64,000 nt of DNA from Neobacillus niacini (GTDB lineage: Bacteria; Bacillota; Bacilli; Bacillales; Cytobacillaceae): positions 248,001-312,000 of the forward strand of contig NZ_JACWFG010000008.1 of the NCBI RefSeq assembly GCF_019749295.1. Direction: 5' to 3'. A program made the translations under genes and the position numbers. This document shows, piece after piece, positions 46,732-56,475 of this stretch. The notes below the pieces were generated by a model that had not been told where the DNA came from, did not search any database, and saw only the letters and a program-made list of their open reading frames with translations. The number at the start of each line of letters is the position of its first letter. Position 1 is the stretch's first letter.

Positions 46732-47385
46732 ATGGATAAAAACCAATTAGGTGTTCAATACATGCAAGAAGGCAAGTGGGAAGAGGCTGCGAAAATCTTT
46801 AATGAAGTTATTGAGGAAAATCCAACAGACCCGATTGCTTACATAAATTTTGGTAACGTGCTTTCTGCTGTCGGTGATGACGAGAAGGCATTGAAATTTT
46901 ACGAAAAAGCTATTCAATTAGAAGAAAATACAGCAGCCGCTTATTATAGTGCTGGTACTATTTATTTCAGCAACGATAAGTTTGACCAGGCTAAAAATAT
47001 GTTTGAATTGGCAATGAAAAAAGGCCTGCACAGCAGTGATAATTATTTCATGCTGGGTTTAACCCTTGTACAGCTTGATCAGGGTAAATTCGCACTGCCT
47101 TACCTCCAAAGAAGTGTAGAACTAAATGAAGAGGATGCAGAAGCACGTTTTCAGTATGGTCTCTGTCTCGCTCAGCTGGAATTAATCGATGAGGCAATTG
47201 TTCAATTGGAGAAATGTTTGGAATTAGATCCTGAACATAGTGATGCATATTATAATTTGGGTGTATCATATGCATTCAAAGAAAATACAGCTAAAGCTTT
47301 AGCGATGTTTGATAAAGCGCTCGAGATTCAGCCAGATCATCTTTTGGCAGGACACGCGAAAAAGTTGATTGAAACAGCAAGATAA
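46732..47385 (+). CDS. yrrB: TPR-repeat protein YrrB
   Basis: A 217-residue soluble protein made of about six tetratricopeptide repeats (for example WEEAAKIFNEVIEENPTDPIAYINFGNVL and IVQLEKCLELDPEHSDAYYNLGVSY). TPR proteins are scaffolds; the partner is unknown. It sits between mnmA and recD2 as in B. subtilis. Confidence 0.93.
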   Translation: MDKNQLGVQYMQEGKWEEAAKIFNEVIEENPTDPIAYINFGNVLSAVGDDEKALKFYEKAIQLEENTAAAYYSAGTIYFSNDKFDQAKNMFELAMKKGLHSSDNYFMLGLTLVQLDQGKFALPYLQRSVELNEEDAEARFQYGLCLAQLELIDEAIVQLEKCLELDPEHSDAYYNLGVSYAFKENTAKALAMFDKALEIQPDHLLAGHAKKLIETAR

Positions 47386-47418
47386 TTTCATAAAAAGAAA
47401 GAAAGGAGGAAGCACCCC

Positions 47419-49836
47419 ATGGATAAGCAAAGCTCACTTGATTTATTTGCCGAGCAAGGAAAGTTCGTAAAAGGAAAACATCTGGTGACCATTTTTCATA
47501 ATGAGCAAAATCTTTACACGGTATTAAGAATTCGTGTAGAAGAGACCAATCATGAGTATGATGACAAGGAAGCGGTAATCACCGGCTATTTTCCAAAAAT
47601 ACATGAGCAGGAAACTTATATTTTCTTTGGTGAATTTAAGGACCATCCGAAGTTTGGCATGCAATTCCAAACCAAGCATTTTCGTAAGGATATTCCGCAG
47701 ACAAAACAAGGTGTGGCAGCATATTTATCAAGTGAATTGTTTAAAGGGATTGGTAAGAAAACAGCAGAAAACATTGTTGAAACATTAGGAGAAAACGCGA
47801 TTACGAAAATTTTAAATCAGCCCTCCCTGCTTGATTCTGTTCCAAAGCTTCCTCCAGATAAGGCGAAAATGCTCTATGATACTTTGATGGAGCATCAAGG
47901 CCTCGAGCAGGTGATGGTTGCCTTAAATCAATATGGCTTCGGTCCGCAATTATCTATGAAAATGTATCAGACCTATAAAGATGAAACCCTAGATATTATT
48001 CAAAAGAACCCTTATAAGCTTGTGGAGGATATCGAGGGGATTGGCTTTGGCAGGGCAGATGAGCTGGGTTATCAGCTTGGTATTTCTGGAAATCATCCAG
48101 ACAGGATTAAAGCGGCATGTTTGTACTCACTTGAAAACGAGAGTATGCAAACAGGACATGTATTTGTTCATGCGGAGGATTTACTGATACAGGTTAAAAA
48201 TCTGTTGGAAGAAAATAAACGCGACCAAATTGAATTTACCGATATTTCTACAGAGATAGTGAAACTCGAAGAAGAAGGAAAATTAATAGGTGAAGAAAAA
48301 CGGGTTTATTTGCCTTCGCTTTATTTTGCAGAAAAAGGCCTTGTCACAAGTATTAAAAAAATTCTCGAACAAACACAATACAAGGATCAATTTCCTGAAT
48401 CAGAATTTTTGCTGGCGTTAGGCAATCTTGAGGAAAGACTAAAAGTACAATATGCACCAACCCAAAGAGAAGCCATCCAGACAGCTTTAATGTCTCCGAT
48501 GCTAATTTTAACAGGAGGTCCTGGTACAGGTAAAACCACTGTTATTAAAGGGATTGTTGAGCTATATGCTGAGCTGCATGGCTGTTCATTAGAGCCAAAG
48601 GACTATCATAAAAAGGATGAACCCTTTCCATTTTTGCTCGCTGCCCCGACAGGAAGAGCAGCCAAAAGGATGACTGAATCAACCGGTCTTCCTGCCGTAA
48701 CCATTCATCGCCTTCTCGGCTTTAATCGGACAGAGGGATTTGACCTTGAAGATGCCAGCCCATTGGAAGGCAAAATTCTTATTGTGGATGAGTCCTCTAT
48801 GTTAGATATCTGGTTAGCACATCAATTGTTTAAAGCACTGCCAGATAACATTCAGGTTATTCTAGTTGGTGATGAAGATCAGCTTCCGTCTGTAGGTCCT
48901 GGCCAAGTACTGAAGGATTTATTGAGATCAGAGGTTGTTCCTACCGTAAGATTAACGGATATTTATCGTCAGGCTGAAGGGTCTTCGATTATAGAACTTG
49001 CACATGATATTAAAAAAGGCTATTTACCAGCGAATGTTACGATGAAGCAGCCAGACCGTTCTTTTATTAAATGTTCAACAGTCCAAATTCCTCAGGTGAT
49101 TGAAAAAGTTGCGCAGAATGCCAAGAGTAAAGGATATTCAGCAAAGGATATACAGGTGTTGGCACCGATGTACAGAGGGCCTGCAGGTATTGATCGCCTA
49201 AATGTTTTATTGCAGGAAATTTTTAATCCCAACCAGGATGGATCCCGGAAGGAAATTGTATTTGGTGAAGTGAAATATCGTATTGGTGATAAGGTCCTGC
49301 AGCTTGTAAATCAGCCGGAAAGTAATGTTTTTAATGGAGATATTGGAGAAATCATTTCAATCATCTATGCAAAGGAAAATACGGAAAAACAAGATATGAT
49401 ATACGTTTCCTTCGAAGGAAACGAAGTCGAATATACACGACAGGACTTAAACCAAATTACGCATGCCTACTGCTGTTCGGTACATAAATCTCAGGGAAGT
49501 GAGTTCCCGATTGTTATCCTTCCCATCACCAGAAGCTATTTTCGAATGCTGCGAAGAAACCTTATCTATACAGCCATTACTAGAAGTAAACAATCTTTAA
49601 TCCTTTGTGGTGAGGAAGAAGCATTAAGAATGGGCGTCGAAAGAGCAGATGAGCAAAGCAGGCAAACGACCCTATCTCCAAAGCTTCAAGAAATGATATC
49701 AGTCAACAGAACAACATCCAAAGAAGAAGAATCTGATCAGGATTCTGACCTATCTGCGGAGGAAAAATTAATGCAGGTGCATCCAATGATTGGCATGGAA
49801 AACACTTCACCTTATGATTTCATGGTGAATGACTAA
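47419..49836 (+). CDS. recD2: ATP-dependent 5'-3' DNA helicase RecD2 (YrrC)
   Basis: An 805-residue SF1B helicase of the RecBC-independent type. It has an N-terminal OB-like region with helix-hairpin-helix motifs (FKGIGKKTAENIV, IEGIGFGRADELG), Walker A GGPGTGKTTV, motif II IVDESSMLD, GDEDQLPSVGPGQVL, and the C-terminal HKSQGSEFP and YTAITRSK motifs. In B. subtilis it limits recombination at stalled forks. The start follows AAAGGAGGAAG. Confidence 0.96.
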   Translation: MDKQSSLDLFAEQGKFVKGKHLVTIFHNEQNLYTVLRIRVEETNHEYDDKEAVITGYFPKIHEQETYIFFGEFKDHPKFGMQFQTKHFRKDIPQTKQGVAAYLSSELFKGIGKKTAENIVETLGENAITKILNQPSLLDSVPKLPPDKAKMLYDTLMEHQGLEQVMVALNQYGFGPQLSMKMYQTYKDETLDIIQKNPYKLVEDIEGIGFGRADELGYQLGISGNHPDRIKAACLYSLENESMQTGHVFVHAEDLLIQVKNLLEENKRDQIEFTDISTEIVKLEEEGKLIGEEKRVYLPSLYFAEKGLVTSIKKILEQTQYKDQFPESEFLLALGNLEERLKVQYAPTQREAIQTALMSPMLILTGGPGTGKTTVIKGIVELYAELHGCSLEPKDYHKKDEPFPFLLAAPTGRAAKRMTESTGLPAVTIHRLLGFNRTEGFDLEDASPLEGKILIVDESSMLDIWLAHQLFKALPDNIQVILVGDEDQLPSVGPGQVLKDLLRSEVVPTVRLTDIYRQAEGSSIIELAHDIKKGYLPANVTMKQPDRSFIKCSTVQIPQVIEKVAQNAKSKGYSAKDIQVLAPMYRGPAGIDRLNVLLQEIFNPNQDGSRKEIVFGEVKYRIGDKVLQLVNQPESNVFNGDIGEIISIIYAKENTEKQDMIYVSFEGNEVEYTRQDLNQITHAYCCSVHKSQGSEFPIVILPITRSYFRMLRRNLIYTAITRSKQSLILCGEEEALRMGVERADEQSRQTTLSPKLQEMISVNRTTSKEEESDQDSDLSAEEKLMQVHPMIGMENTSPYDFMVND

Positions 49837-49869
49837 CACTATAAATGTTCACAGGAGGTGGGACACTCT

Positions 49870-50346
49870 TTGCGAACATTTTCGTTATTAAAAGGACAGC
49901 CAGTCTTTGAAAACCGTACTGGAGAAAAAATTGGTGAAGTTACTGATTTGTGTATCAGTAACGAAGGGGTCGTGAAAGGCCTTTTGGTCAAGAAGGGCGT
50001 TTTCTTTAAGCAAACCTACTTTCTGGACATTCAAGATGTAGCATCTTTTGGCTGGGATGGGGTTATGATTGAAGAGGATAATCACCTAGAAAAACTTAAA
50101 ACAAATCCAGAATATACATTAAACCACCAACACTCCCTAAGTGGAAAAATGCTGTTATCAAAGAGCGGAGAGTCACTTGGATTGTTACAGGACGTATATT
50201 TTCATGAAGAATTGGGCACAATCGTAGGGTACGAAATTACGGATGGTTTCTTTTCAGATATAACAGAAGGGAAACAGATTGTACAATCCGAGAAGCCCCC
50301 TGCGATCGGAAAGGATGCCATCATCGTAGACGTAAATCATACGTGA
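49870..50346 (+). CDS. yrrD: PRC-barrel domain protein YrrD
   Basis: A 158-residue protein with two PRC-barrel-like segments (about 3-75, GQPVFENRTGEKIGEVTDL; and about 82-158, GKMLLSKSGESLGLLQDVYF). The duplicated barrels also occur in RimM-like and photosynthetic proteins; function here is unknown. The start is TTG 49870 eight bases after AGGAGGTGG; the in-frame GTG at 49858 lies inside that site. It is followed 12 bp on by a zinc-ribbon gene. Confidence 0.82.
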   Translation: MRTFSLLKGQPVFENRTGEKIGEVTDLCISNEGVVKGLLVKKGVFFKQTYFLDIQDVASFGWDGVMIEEDNHLEKLKTNPEYTLNHQHSLSGKMLLSKSGESLGLLQDVYFHEELGTIVGYEITDGFFSDITEGKQIVQSEKPPAIGKDAIIVDVNHT

Positions 50347-50358
50347 GGTGTTCTTTTC

Positions 50359-50550
50359 ATGTTCAAGTGTCCCAATTGTCAGAGCAAGGATATCGGTAAG
50401 ATTGGAATTAACCAATATTATTGCTGGAATTGTTTTATTGAATTGTCTCTTGCCAAAGGCGTAATCAATACCCATCAAGTCGAAGAAGATGGTACACTCA
50501 GTTCCTTAGATGACTTGTTTGAAGAAGAAGAGCGTCGTTACACCATATAA
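50359..50550 (+). CDS. Small zinc-ribbon protein
   Basis: A 63-residue protein with a CPNC...YYCWNC four-cysteine ribbon (residues 4-24) and an acidic C-terminal tail. The ribbon could bind zinc and nucleic acid or protein. No function is known to me. It is behind TGAGGTG and probably co-transcribed with yrrD. Confidence 0.75.
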   Translation: MFKCPNCQSKDIGKIGINQYYCWNCFIELSLAKGVINTHQVEEDGTLSSLDDLFEEEERRYTI

Positions 50551-50631
50551 AGTGGAAACACTTATGTACTGAAGGAAGACAGTAAGCACAAAACTAAAGA
50601 GCACTGTCAAACTACAGAAGAGGTGAGACGT

Positions 50632-50766
50632 ATGAATAAAGTTATGACTTCCGTTGTTGCATTTGGTGTTGGAGTGGCGGCATATAATATTGCACAGAGA
50701 AACAACATGATGTCTGGCCGTCAAATGAAACGAATGTCAAGAAAAGTAAAACGTGCTTTATTCTAA
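50632..50766 (+). CDS. yrzQ: YrzQ-like 44-residue protein (DUF3918)
   Basis: A 44-residue peptide starting MNKVMTSVVAFGVGVAAYN, with a short hydrophobic N-terminal segment and a strongly basic C-terminus (KRMSRKVKRALF). This fits the YrzQ/DUF3918 family of Bacillus. GAGGTGAG precedes the ATG and a strong terminator follows. Function unknown; it could be membrane-attached. Confidence 0.75.
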   Translation: MNKVMTSVVAFGVGVAAYNIAQRNNMMSGRQMKRMSRKVKRALF

Positions 50767-50769
50767 GAT

Positions 50770-50798
50770 GTATCCCCCTCCTAAAAGAGGGGGATTTT
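50770..50798 (+). terminator. Intrinsic terminator after yrzQ
   Basis: ATCCCCCTC / GAGGGGGAT arms with a 6-nt loop are followed by TTTTTG. Confidence 0.93.
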
Positions 50799-50860
50799 TG
50801 CTCTATGTATAAATCCGGTATTTGTCTCTAAGAATAAAGTTAATAAGGAGGCACGTATCG

Positions 50861-51946
50861 TTGGATATTCGGGTTAAATGGTTTTATCGAATCGGTTTTT
50901 TGCTTCTTTTACTCATCGCACTTTTTGTGTTTTTAAAGATTAGGTTTGTTTGGCTGCCTATTGTTAGGGTAGCAATCGTGATTATCCTGCCTTTTTTTAT
51001 CGGAGGATTTATTACCTACTTACTTCACCCAATCGTTGAAAAACTTCATGAAAAAGGCTTGCATCGCGGACTCGCAATCTTTCTGATATATTTTCTCTTT
51101 TTCGGCGGGATTGGTTTAGCACTTTACAAAGGCATTCCTGTATTTATATCACAAGTAAGAGACCTTGCGGAAAGTGCACCCGTTCTTGCTGAGCAATACA
51201 GAAACTGGATAAGAGACCTTCAGTCGCATACGCGGGAATGGCCGGATGGTCTTCAGGACCAATTAAACGAAGGAATCATTGGTTTTGAAAAAAGATTAGA
51301 CTCACTGCTTAATGTGATTGTCGATTCTCTGCTGAACTTCTTGAATTTTGCGTTTGCCATTATGATTATCCCTTTTATTGCTTTTTATATGTTAAAGGAT
51401 TTTGGCCTCATAAAAAGAGCAGTATGGTATTTAACACCTAAAAAATGGCGTAGAACAGGAACACGATTCCTTAAGGATATTGATGAATCTCTTGGAAGCT
51501 ATATTCGAGGACAGCTTCTAGTTTGTCTTATTATCGGGAGTCTTTCCTCCATTCTATTTTGGGTTTTTCATTTAAAGTATCCTCTGCTTTTAGGTATGAT
51601 TATTGGGGTCACAAATGTAATCCCTTATTTTGGGCCAATCATTGGGGCTGTACCCGCCGTAATTATTGCGGCCACCAGCTCAGTAAAATTAGTAATCATA
51701 ACCATTGCCATTGTATTTGTCCTGCAGTTTTTAGAAGGAAATATTTTATCTCCCTATATCGTGGGTAAAAGCCTACATATGCACCCGTTAATGATTATGG
51801 TTGCTTTAACAGCTGGCGGAGAAATTGGAGGAATCCTTGGAATGATTGTTGCTGTCCCTGTTCTCGTTGTCCTAAAAGTCAGCATTATTCATGCCAAGAA
51901 TCATTTTATGCACGAAAAAGTGAAAGAACCTGCCCCCTCTGATTGA
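50861..51946 (+). CDS. yrrI: AI-2E family transporter YrrI
   Basis: A 361-residue membrane protein of the AI-2E/PerM permease superfamily. It has two or three N-terminal helices, a soluble segment (about 90-150), and a C-terminal bundle with the conserved stretch GVTNVIPYFGPIIGAVPAVI. Family members are proposed exporters or ion antiporters; the substrate here is not known. The start is TTG 50861 behind AAGGAGG. Its stop overlaps the -35 box of the alaS promoter. Confidence 0.88.
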   Translation: MDIRVKWFYRIGFLLLLLIALFVFLKIRFVWLPIVRVAIVIILPFFIGGFITYLLHPIVEKLHEKGLHRGLAIFLIYFLFFGGIGLALYKGIPVFISQVRDLAESAPVLAEQYRNWIRDLQSHTREWPDGLQDQLNEGIIGFEKRLDSLLNVIVDSLLNFLNFAFAIMIIPFIAFYMLKDFGLIKRAVWYLTPKKWRRTGTRFLKDIDESLGSYIRGQLLVCLIIGSLSSILFWVFHLKYPLLLGMIIGVTNVIPYFGPIIGAVPAVIIAATSSVKLVIITIAIVFVLQFLEGNILSPYIVGKSLHMHPLMIMVALTAGGEIGGILGMIVAVPVLVVLKVSIIHAKNHFMHEKVKEPAPSD

Positions 51947-51971
51947 CAAACGTTTTTCGTGTGGCTATAAT
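51943..51971 (+). promoter_or_regulatory. Consensus sigma-A promoter of alaS
   Basis: TTGACA (51943-51948) and TATAAT (51966-51971) are both perfect and 17 bp apart. The -35 box overlaps the yrrI stop codon. Confidence 0.92.
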
Positions 51972-51977
51972 CCCTTT

Positions 51978-52228
51978 ATAGAATATTTTGGATAACATGT
52001 TGAAGGATCAAGTATGTTGTAGTCCATCTCTCAGAGAGGAGCTTCCTTGGCTGTAAGAAGCTCTAGATGAAGGATAACAGAAAGCTAGTCCGGAGTGCAG
52101 CTAACCACTGCCGTTATTGCCGCGTTAAGGCATTATTTGAGAGATGAGCACTTATGTTTTTGTGTTCATAATCAGGGTGGTACCGCGAGTTAGCTCTCGT
52201 CCCTGTTAGGGATGAGGGCTTTTTTGTG
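51978..52228 (+). ncRNA. T-box leader of alaS, alanine specifier
   Basis: The T-box sequence AGGGTGGTACCGCG lies at about 52174-52187. A terminator hairpin with arms CGTCCCT / AGGGATGAG and TTTTTT follows to 52228. In stem I an AGTA motif (about 52012) faces GAAAGCTA, giving GCT (52084-52086, Ala) as specifier followed by A, the usual context. Uncharged tRNA(Ala) would promote read-through into alaS. Confidence 0.92.
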
Positions 52229-52272
52229 TTCTTTTTTAACTTATATTGGATAACCTAAGGGAGGGTAAAAAT

Positions 52273-54906
52273 ATGAAATACTTAACTGGTTCAGAAATTC
52301 GCAAAATGTATTTAGATTTTTTTCAGGAGAAAGGGCATGCTGTTGAACCAAGCGCGCCGCTTGTTCCTCATGAAGATCCATCTTTATTATGGATTAATAG
52401 TGGTGTTGCAACGTTGAAAAAATACTTTGATGGCCGGGTTATCCCTGATAATCCAAGGATTACAAATGCTCAAAAATCAATTCGTACCAATGATATCGAA
52501 AATGTTGGAAAAACAGCACGCCATCATACTTTTTTCGAAATGCTTGGTAACTTTTCTATTGGTGAATACTTTAAAGAAGAAGCAATAGTGTGGGCATGGG
52601 AGTTTTTAACGGATAAAAAATGGATCGGCTGGGACCCTGAACTTCTTTCCGTTACCATTCATCCGGAGGATCATGAAGCATTTGAGCTTTGGAATAAAAA
52701 GATTGGGGTTCCAGAGGAGCGAATCATTCGACTTGAAGGGAACTTCTGGGATATTGGCGAAGGTCCAAGTGGTCCGAATACAGAAATCTTCTATGACCGC
52801 GGGCCAGATTACGGGGATGATCCAAATGACCCGGAATTATACCCAGGCGGCGAAAATGAACGCTATCTTGAAGTTTGGAATCTTGTATTTTCACAGTTTA
52901 ATCATAATCCTGACGGCACTTATACACCACTGCCAAAGAAAAACATTGATACAGGTATGGGCCTGGAAAGAATGGCTTCCGTTGTTCAAAACGTTCCGAC
53001 TAACTTTGATACAGATTTGTTTATCCCTATTATCAGAGCGACTGAAGAAATCTCAGGTGTGAAATATGGTGAGGATAAAGAAAAGGATACAGCATTTAAA
53101 GTAATTGCTGACCACATTCGTACCGTTGCCTTTGCTGTCGGTGATGGTGCATTACCTTCAAATGAAGGACGTGGATATGTTTTACGCCGCTTACTGCGCC
53201 GTGCAGTCCGCTACGCAAAACAAATAAATATCAATCGTCCTTTTATGTATGAGCTTGTTCCTGTGGTAGGCGAAATCATGCACGACTTCTATCCGGAGGT
53301 TAAGGACAAGACTGATTTTATCCAGAAAGTGATGAAGAATGAAGAAGAACGCTTCCATGAAACTCTACATGAAGGCTTAGCTATACTAGGCAATGTTATT
53401 AAAAAAGAAAAGGAAAAAGGCAGCGATACGATTTCTGGTAGTGATGTTTTCCGTCTCTATGATACTTACGGATTCCCAGTTGAATTGACAGAGGAATATG
53501 CAGAAGATGAAGGTATGAAGATTGACCAAGCTGGGTTTGAAACAGAAATGGAATCTCAGCGTGAACGCGCTCGTGCTGCTCGTCAAGATGTTGATAGTAT
53601 GCAGGTTCAAGGTGGTATACTTGGAGACATTAAGGTAGAAAGCGAGTTTGTAGGTTATGACCAGCTTCAAACTAACTCCACAGTTGCTGCCATCGTTAAA
53701 AATGGTGAATTAATTGAGGAAGCGTTCAGCGGCGATGAAGTACAGATAATTCTTGATGTTACTCCATTTTATGCTGAGAGCGGCGGGCAGATTGCAGACC
53801 ATGGTATGATTTTTGCGGATGGTGTTGCACTTGCTGTTAAGGATGTTCAAAAAGCTCCAAACGGACAAAATCTTCATAAAGCAGTGGTGGAGTCTGGAAT
53901 AGTAAAAACTGGTGCAAAGGTGACGGCAACTGTTAATCAGGAGAATCGAGTTCAAATTATTAAAAATCATACTGCGACTCATTTGCTCCACCAGGCATTG
54001 AAGGATGTATTGGGAACGCATGTTAACCAAGCAGGGTCATTAGTAGAACCAGATCGTCTGCGTTTTGATTTCTCTCATTTTGGTCAAGTAAAGCCAGAAG
54101 AATTAGAGGAAATTGAAAGAATCGTGAACGAGAAAATTTGGAAAAACATCGAAGTGAATATTAGCCTCAAACCTATTGCTGAAGCAAAAGAAATGGGGGC
54201 AATGGCTCTTTTCGGTGAGAAATATGGAGATATCGTTCGTGTTGTTAAAGTAGGAGATTATAGCTTAGAGCTTTGCGGCGGCTGTCACGTACCGAACACT
54301 TCTGTGATTGGACTATTTAAAATCGTTTCTGAAGGCGGAATTGGTGCAGGTACAAGGAGAATTGAAGCTGTGACAGGTGAATCAGCTTACCAATTGATGA
54401 ATGACCAGGTAGCTTTATTAAAGGACGCGGCTGACAAATTAAAAACTAATCCTAAGGAAGTTGTTAACCGTATTGAAGTTTTAATGGGTGAAATCAAACA
54501 ACTTCAGCGTGAAAACGAATCACTTGCTGCGAAATTAGGGAATATTGAAGCTGGCAGCCTTGTATCAAAAGCTAAGCAAATTGATGGTATAACTGTTTTA
54601 TCTGCAAGAGTTCAAGCATCTGATATGAATAATCTTAGAAATATGGCTGATGATCTGAAGCAAAAAGTCGGATCGGCTGTTATCCTTCTAGGAAGTGTCA
54701 ATGAAGGGAAGGTTAATTTAATCGCTGCTGTTACTAAGGATTTAATTGACAAGGGATATCATGCGGGTAAATTAATTAAAGAAGTTGCAACACGCTGTGG
54801 TGGAGGAGGCGGAGGCCGTCCAGATATGGCTCAAGCTGGCGGTAAAGATCCAGAAAAACTTGATTCTGCCCTGCAATTCGTTGACGAATGGGTAAAATCA
54901 ATTTGA
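52273..54906 (+). CDS. alaS: Alanyl-tRNA synthetase
   Basis: An 877-residue class IIc synthetase. The catalytic domain contains [16 protein letters not shown] and [10 protein letters not shown]. The editing domain has the zinc motif [11 protein letters not shown] ... CGGCH. A C-terminal C-Ala region ends [15 protein letters not shown]. The start at 52273 follows GGGAGGG; a TTG at 52246 in frame precedes the ribosome site and is rejected. Confidence 0.98.
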   Translation: MKYLTGSEIRKMYLDFFQEKGHAVEPSAPLVPHEDPSLLWINSGVATLKKYFDGRVIPDNPRITNAQKSIRTNDIENVGKTARHHTFFEMLGNFSIGEYFKEEAIVWAWEFLTDKKWIGWDPELLSVTIHPEDHEAFELWNKKIGVPEERIIRLEGNFWDIGEGPSGPNTEIFYDRGPDYGDDPNDPELYPGGENERYLEVWNLVFSQFNHNPDGTYTPLPKKNIDTGMGLERMASVVQNVPTNFDTDLFIPIIRATEEISGVKYGEDKEKDTAFKVIADHIRTVAFAVGDGALPSNEGRGYVLRRLLRRAVRYAKQININRPFMYELVPVVGEIMHDFYPEVKDKTDFIQKVMKNEEERFHETLHEGLAILGNVIKKEKEKGSDTISGSDVFRLYDTYGFPVELTEEYAEDEGMKIDQAGFETEMESQRERARAARQDVDSMQVQGGILGDIKVESEFVGYDQLQTNSTVAAIVKNGELIEEAFSGDEVQIILDVTPFYAESGGQIADHGMIFADGVALAVKDVQKAPNGQNLHKAVVESGIVKTGAKVTATVNQENRVQIIKNHTATHLLHQALKDVLGTHVNQAGSLVEPDRLRFDFSHFGQVKPEELEEIERIVNEKIWKNIEVNISLKPIAEAKEMGAMALFGEKYGDIVRVVKVGDYSLELCGGCHVPNTSVIGLFKIVSEGGIGAGTRRIEAVTGESAYQLMNDQVALLKDAADKLKTNPKEVVNRIEVLMGEIKQLQRENESLAAKLGNIEAGSLVSKAKQIDGITVLSARVQASDMNNLRNMADDLKQKVGSAVILLGSVNEGKVNLIAAVTKDLIDKGYHAGKLIKEVATRCGGGGGGRPDMAQAGGKDPEKLDSALQFVDEWVKSI

Positions 54907-54940
54907 TAATGAGACAAAGTAGTGTAATATATAGGTAACT

Positions 54941-54987
54941 AGAAAAGCGGAAGCGCCTAGGCGCTGGAGCTAAACACAGACAGTTAT
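54941..54987. repeat. Dispersed Bacillaceae-type short repeat
   Basis: AGAAAAGCGGAAGCGCC continues into TAGGCGCTGGAGCTA and a tail. AGCGCCTAGGCGCT (54952-54965) is a perfect 14-bp palindrome. Closely similar 'AAAAGCGGAAGCGCC...GGCGCTGGAGC' elements are scattered through intergenic regions of many Bacillus-type genomes, from memory. One copy lies here between alaS and yrzL. Confidence 0.65.
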
Positions 54988-55017
54988 CTCCTCTACTAAA
55001 ACTGCGAGGTGCATATG

Positions 55018-55284
55018 ATGAGCTCATTTGATAAAACGATGAGATTCAATTTTCCTGAAGATCCGTTTGAACATGACGTCAATGATGTTCTTCTTCAAGT
55101 ATACGAAGCCTTACAGGAAAAAGGGTACAACCCAATTAATCAAATCGTCGGCTATTTACTATCCGGTGATCCTGCTTATATTCCACGGCATCGCGATGCT
55201 AGGAATATCATTCGCAAACTTGAACGAGACGAGATTATTGAAGAATTGGTAAAATCTTATTTAAATCAACGACGTGAGGGTTAA
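55018..55284 (+). CDS. yrzL: IreB/ReoM family regulatory phosphoprotein YrzL
   Basis: An 88-residue protein with the highly conserved [22 protein letters not shown]-like core and [16 protein letters not shown]. In Enterococcus (IreB) and Listeria (ReoM) it is a substrate of a PASTA-type Ser/Thr kinase and controls ClpCP degradation of MurA; the Thr of DKTMRF is the likely phosphosite. The ATG at 55018 has GAGGTG six bases upstream; the ATG at 55015 is also possible. It heads the yrzL-ruvX-yrzB unit. Confidence 0.92.
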   Translation: MSSFDKTMRFNFPEDPFEHDVNDVLLQVYEALQEKGYNPINQIVGYLLSGDPAYIPRHRDARNIIRKLERDEIIEELVKSYLNQRREG

Positions 55285-55287
55285 GTA

Positions 55288-55704
55288 ATGCGGATAATGG
55301 GATTAGATGTAGGCTCTAAGACAGTTGGTATTGCCATTAGTGATGAACTTGGCTGGACTGCACAGGGCCTTAAAACCCTTAAGATTGACGAGGAAAAAAA
55401 TAAGTTTGGTTTTGAAGAAATTGGTCAATTAATAAAAGAGTATGGGATCACTCAAGTTGTCATTGGTCTGCCAAAGAATATGAATGGTTCTATTGGCCCC
55501 CGTGGTGAAGCCAGCCAGCGATACGCCGAACAAATTGAAAATCAATTTTCAGTTTCAACCATTTTATGGGACGAGCGTTTAACTACTATGGCAGCAGAGC
55601 GGGTTTTGCTTGAAGCAGATGTCAGTCGTAAAAAGCGAAAAAAGGTAATAGATAAAATGGCAGCTTCGATGATTCTACAAGGCTATCTTGATAGCAAAAA
55701 TTAA
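55288..55704 (+). CDS. ruvX: RuvX/YqgF-type RNase H-fold nuclease (YrrK)
   Basis: A 138-residue protein with the YqgF motifs [28 protein letters not shown] and [13 protein letters not shown], where the acidic residues form the RNase H-like site. The family functions in 16S rRNA 5' maturation or Holliday junction resolution. It starts 3 bp after the yrzL stop and is followed 12 bp on by yrzB. Confidence 0.95.
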   Translation: MRIMGLDVGSKTVGIAISDELGWTAQGLKTLKIDEEKNKFGFEEIGQLIKEYGITQVVIGLPKNMNGSIGPRGEASQRYAEQIENQFSVSTILWDERLTTMAAERVLLEADVSRKKRKKVIDKMAASMILQGYLDSKN

Positions 55705-55716
55705 TGAGGTGAAGTT

Positions 55717-56007
55717 ATGGAACACGGAGAAAATCAAATTACAATTGTAGATGAAAAAGGTAATGAACAATTATGTGAAGTACTTTTTACATTTGAATCA
55801 GAGGATTTTGGCAAGTCGTACGTTTTGTTTCAACAAGTAGGCGGAGTGGAAGACGATGAAGAAGGTCCTGAAATTCATGCATATGCCTTCAATCCTAATG
55901 ATGAAGATGGCGAAGGTGAATTAATCCCAATCGAAACTGAAGAAGAATGGGATATGGTAGAAGAAATGCTTAATACCTTCTACGACGAGCAAGAAGACGA
56001 AGAATAA
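55717..56007 (+). CDS. yrzB: DUF1292 protein YrzB
   Basis: A 96-residue strongly acidic protein typical of the DUF1292/UPF0473 family, with the pattern [20 protein letters not shown] and a Glu/Asp-rich tail. The yrzL-ruvX-yrzB order is widely conserved in Firmicutes. Function unknown. Confidence 0.93.
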   Translation: MEHGENQITIVDEKGNEQLCEVLFTFESEDFGKSYVLFQQVGGVEDDEEGPEIHAYAFNPNDEDGEGELIPIETEEEWDMVEEMLNTFYDEQEDEE

Positions 56008-56098
56008 GAACAAATCAATCTTGGTGCAGGTTACAGGTTTGTTACGGATTGCAAAATCCTATAATATAACTACAACAAAATTTGCACCCTAGTTTTTA

Positions 56099-56131
56099 AT
56101 GGCTCAGTTCCTATACTGGGCCATTTTTTGT
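56099..56131 (+). terminator. Intrinsic terminator of yrzL-ruvX-yrzB
   Basis: AATGGCTCAGT / ACTGGGCCATT arms with one wobble and a 6-nt loop are followed by TTTT. Confidence 0.9.
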
Positions 56132-56204
56132 TTTCTATAACTTGGTATTCAATTAACTGAGTCGTTAGTAGACCAAGTACTTCATATTTCGGATTTTACA
56201 GATA

Positions 56205-56475
56205 TTATTCCGAACGAAAGATGCCCGCCATCCTCAATATTGAACATCGACGGGAATCATTCGGAACGAAAGTTGCCCGCCGACCCCAATATTGAACATC
56301 GACGGTAATCATTCCGAACGAAAGATGCCCGCCACCCCCATTATTGAACATCGACGGGAATCATTCGGAACGAAAGATGCCCGCCACCCTCAATAATGAA
56401 CATCGACGGGAATCATTCCGAATGAAAGATGCCCGCCACCCCCAATTTTAAACATCAACGGTAATCATCCTGATT
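56205..56475. repeat. Array 4: tandem palindromic repeats, exact 52-bp pitch, alternating borders
   Basis: Borders occur at 56208, 56260, 56312, 56364, 56416 and 56468, each step exactly 52 bp. They read TTCCGAA, TTCGGAA, TTCCGAA, TTCGGAA, TTCCGAA and a decayed TCCTGATT. Since TTCCGAA and TTCGGAA are reverse complements, each unit is flanked by pairing heptamers. Inside, GATGCCCGCC and GACGGGAATC pair with mismatches. Sequence is unrelated to arrays 1-3. No gene was seen in 56132-56668; the tail to 56668 should hold the mltG promoter but no clear -35/-10 pair is visible. Confidence 0.93.
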
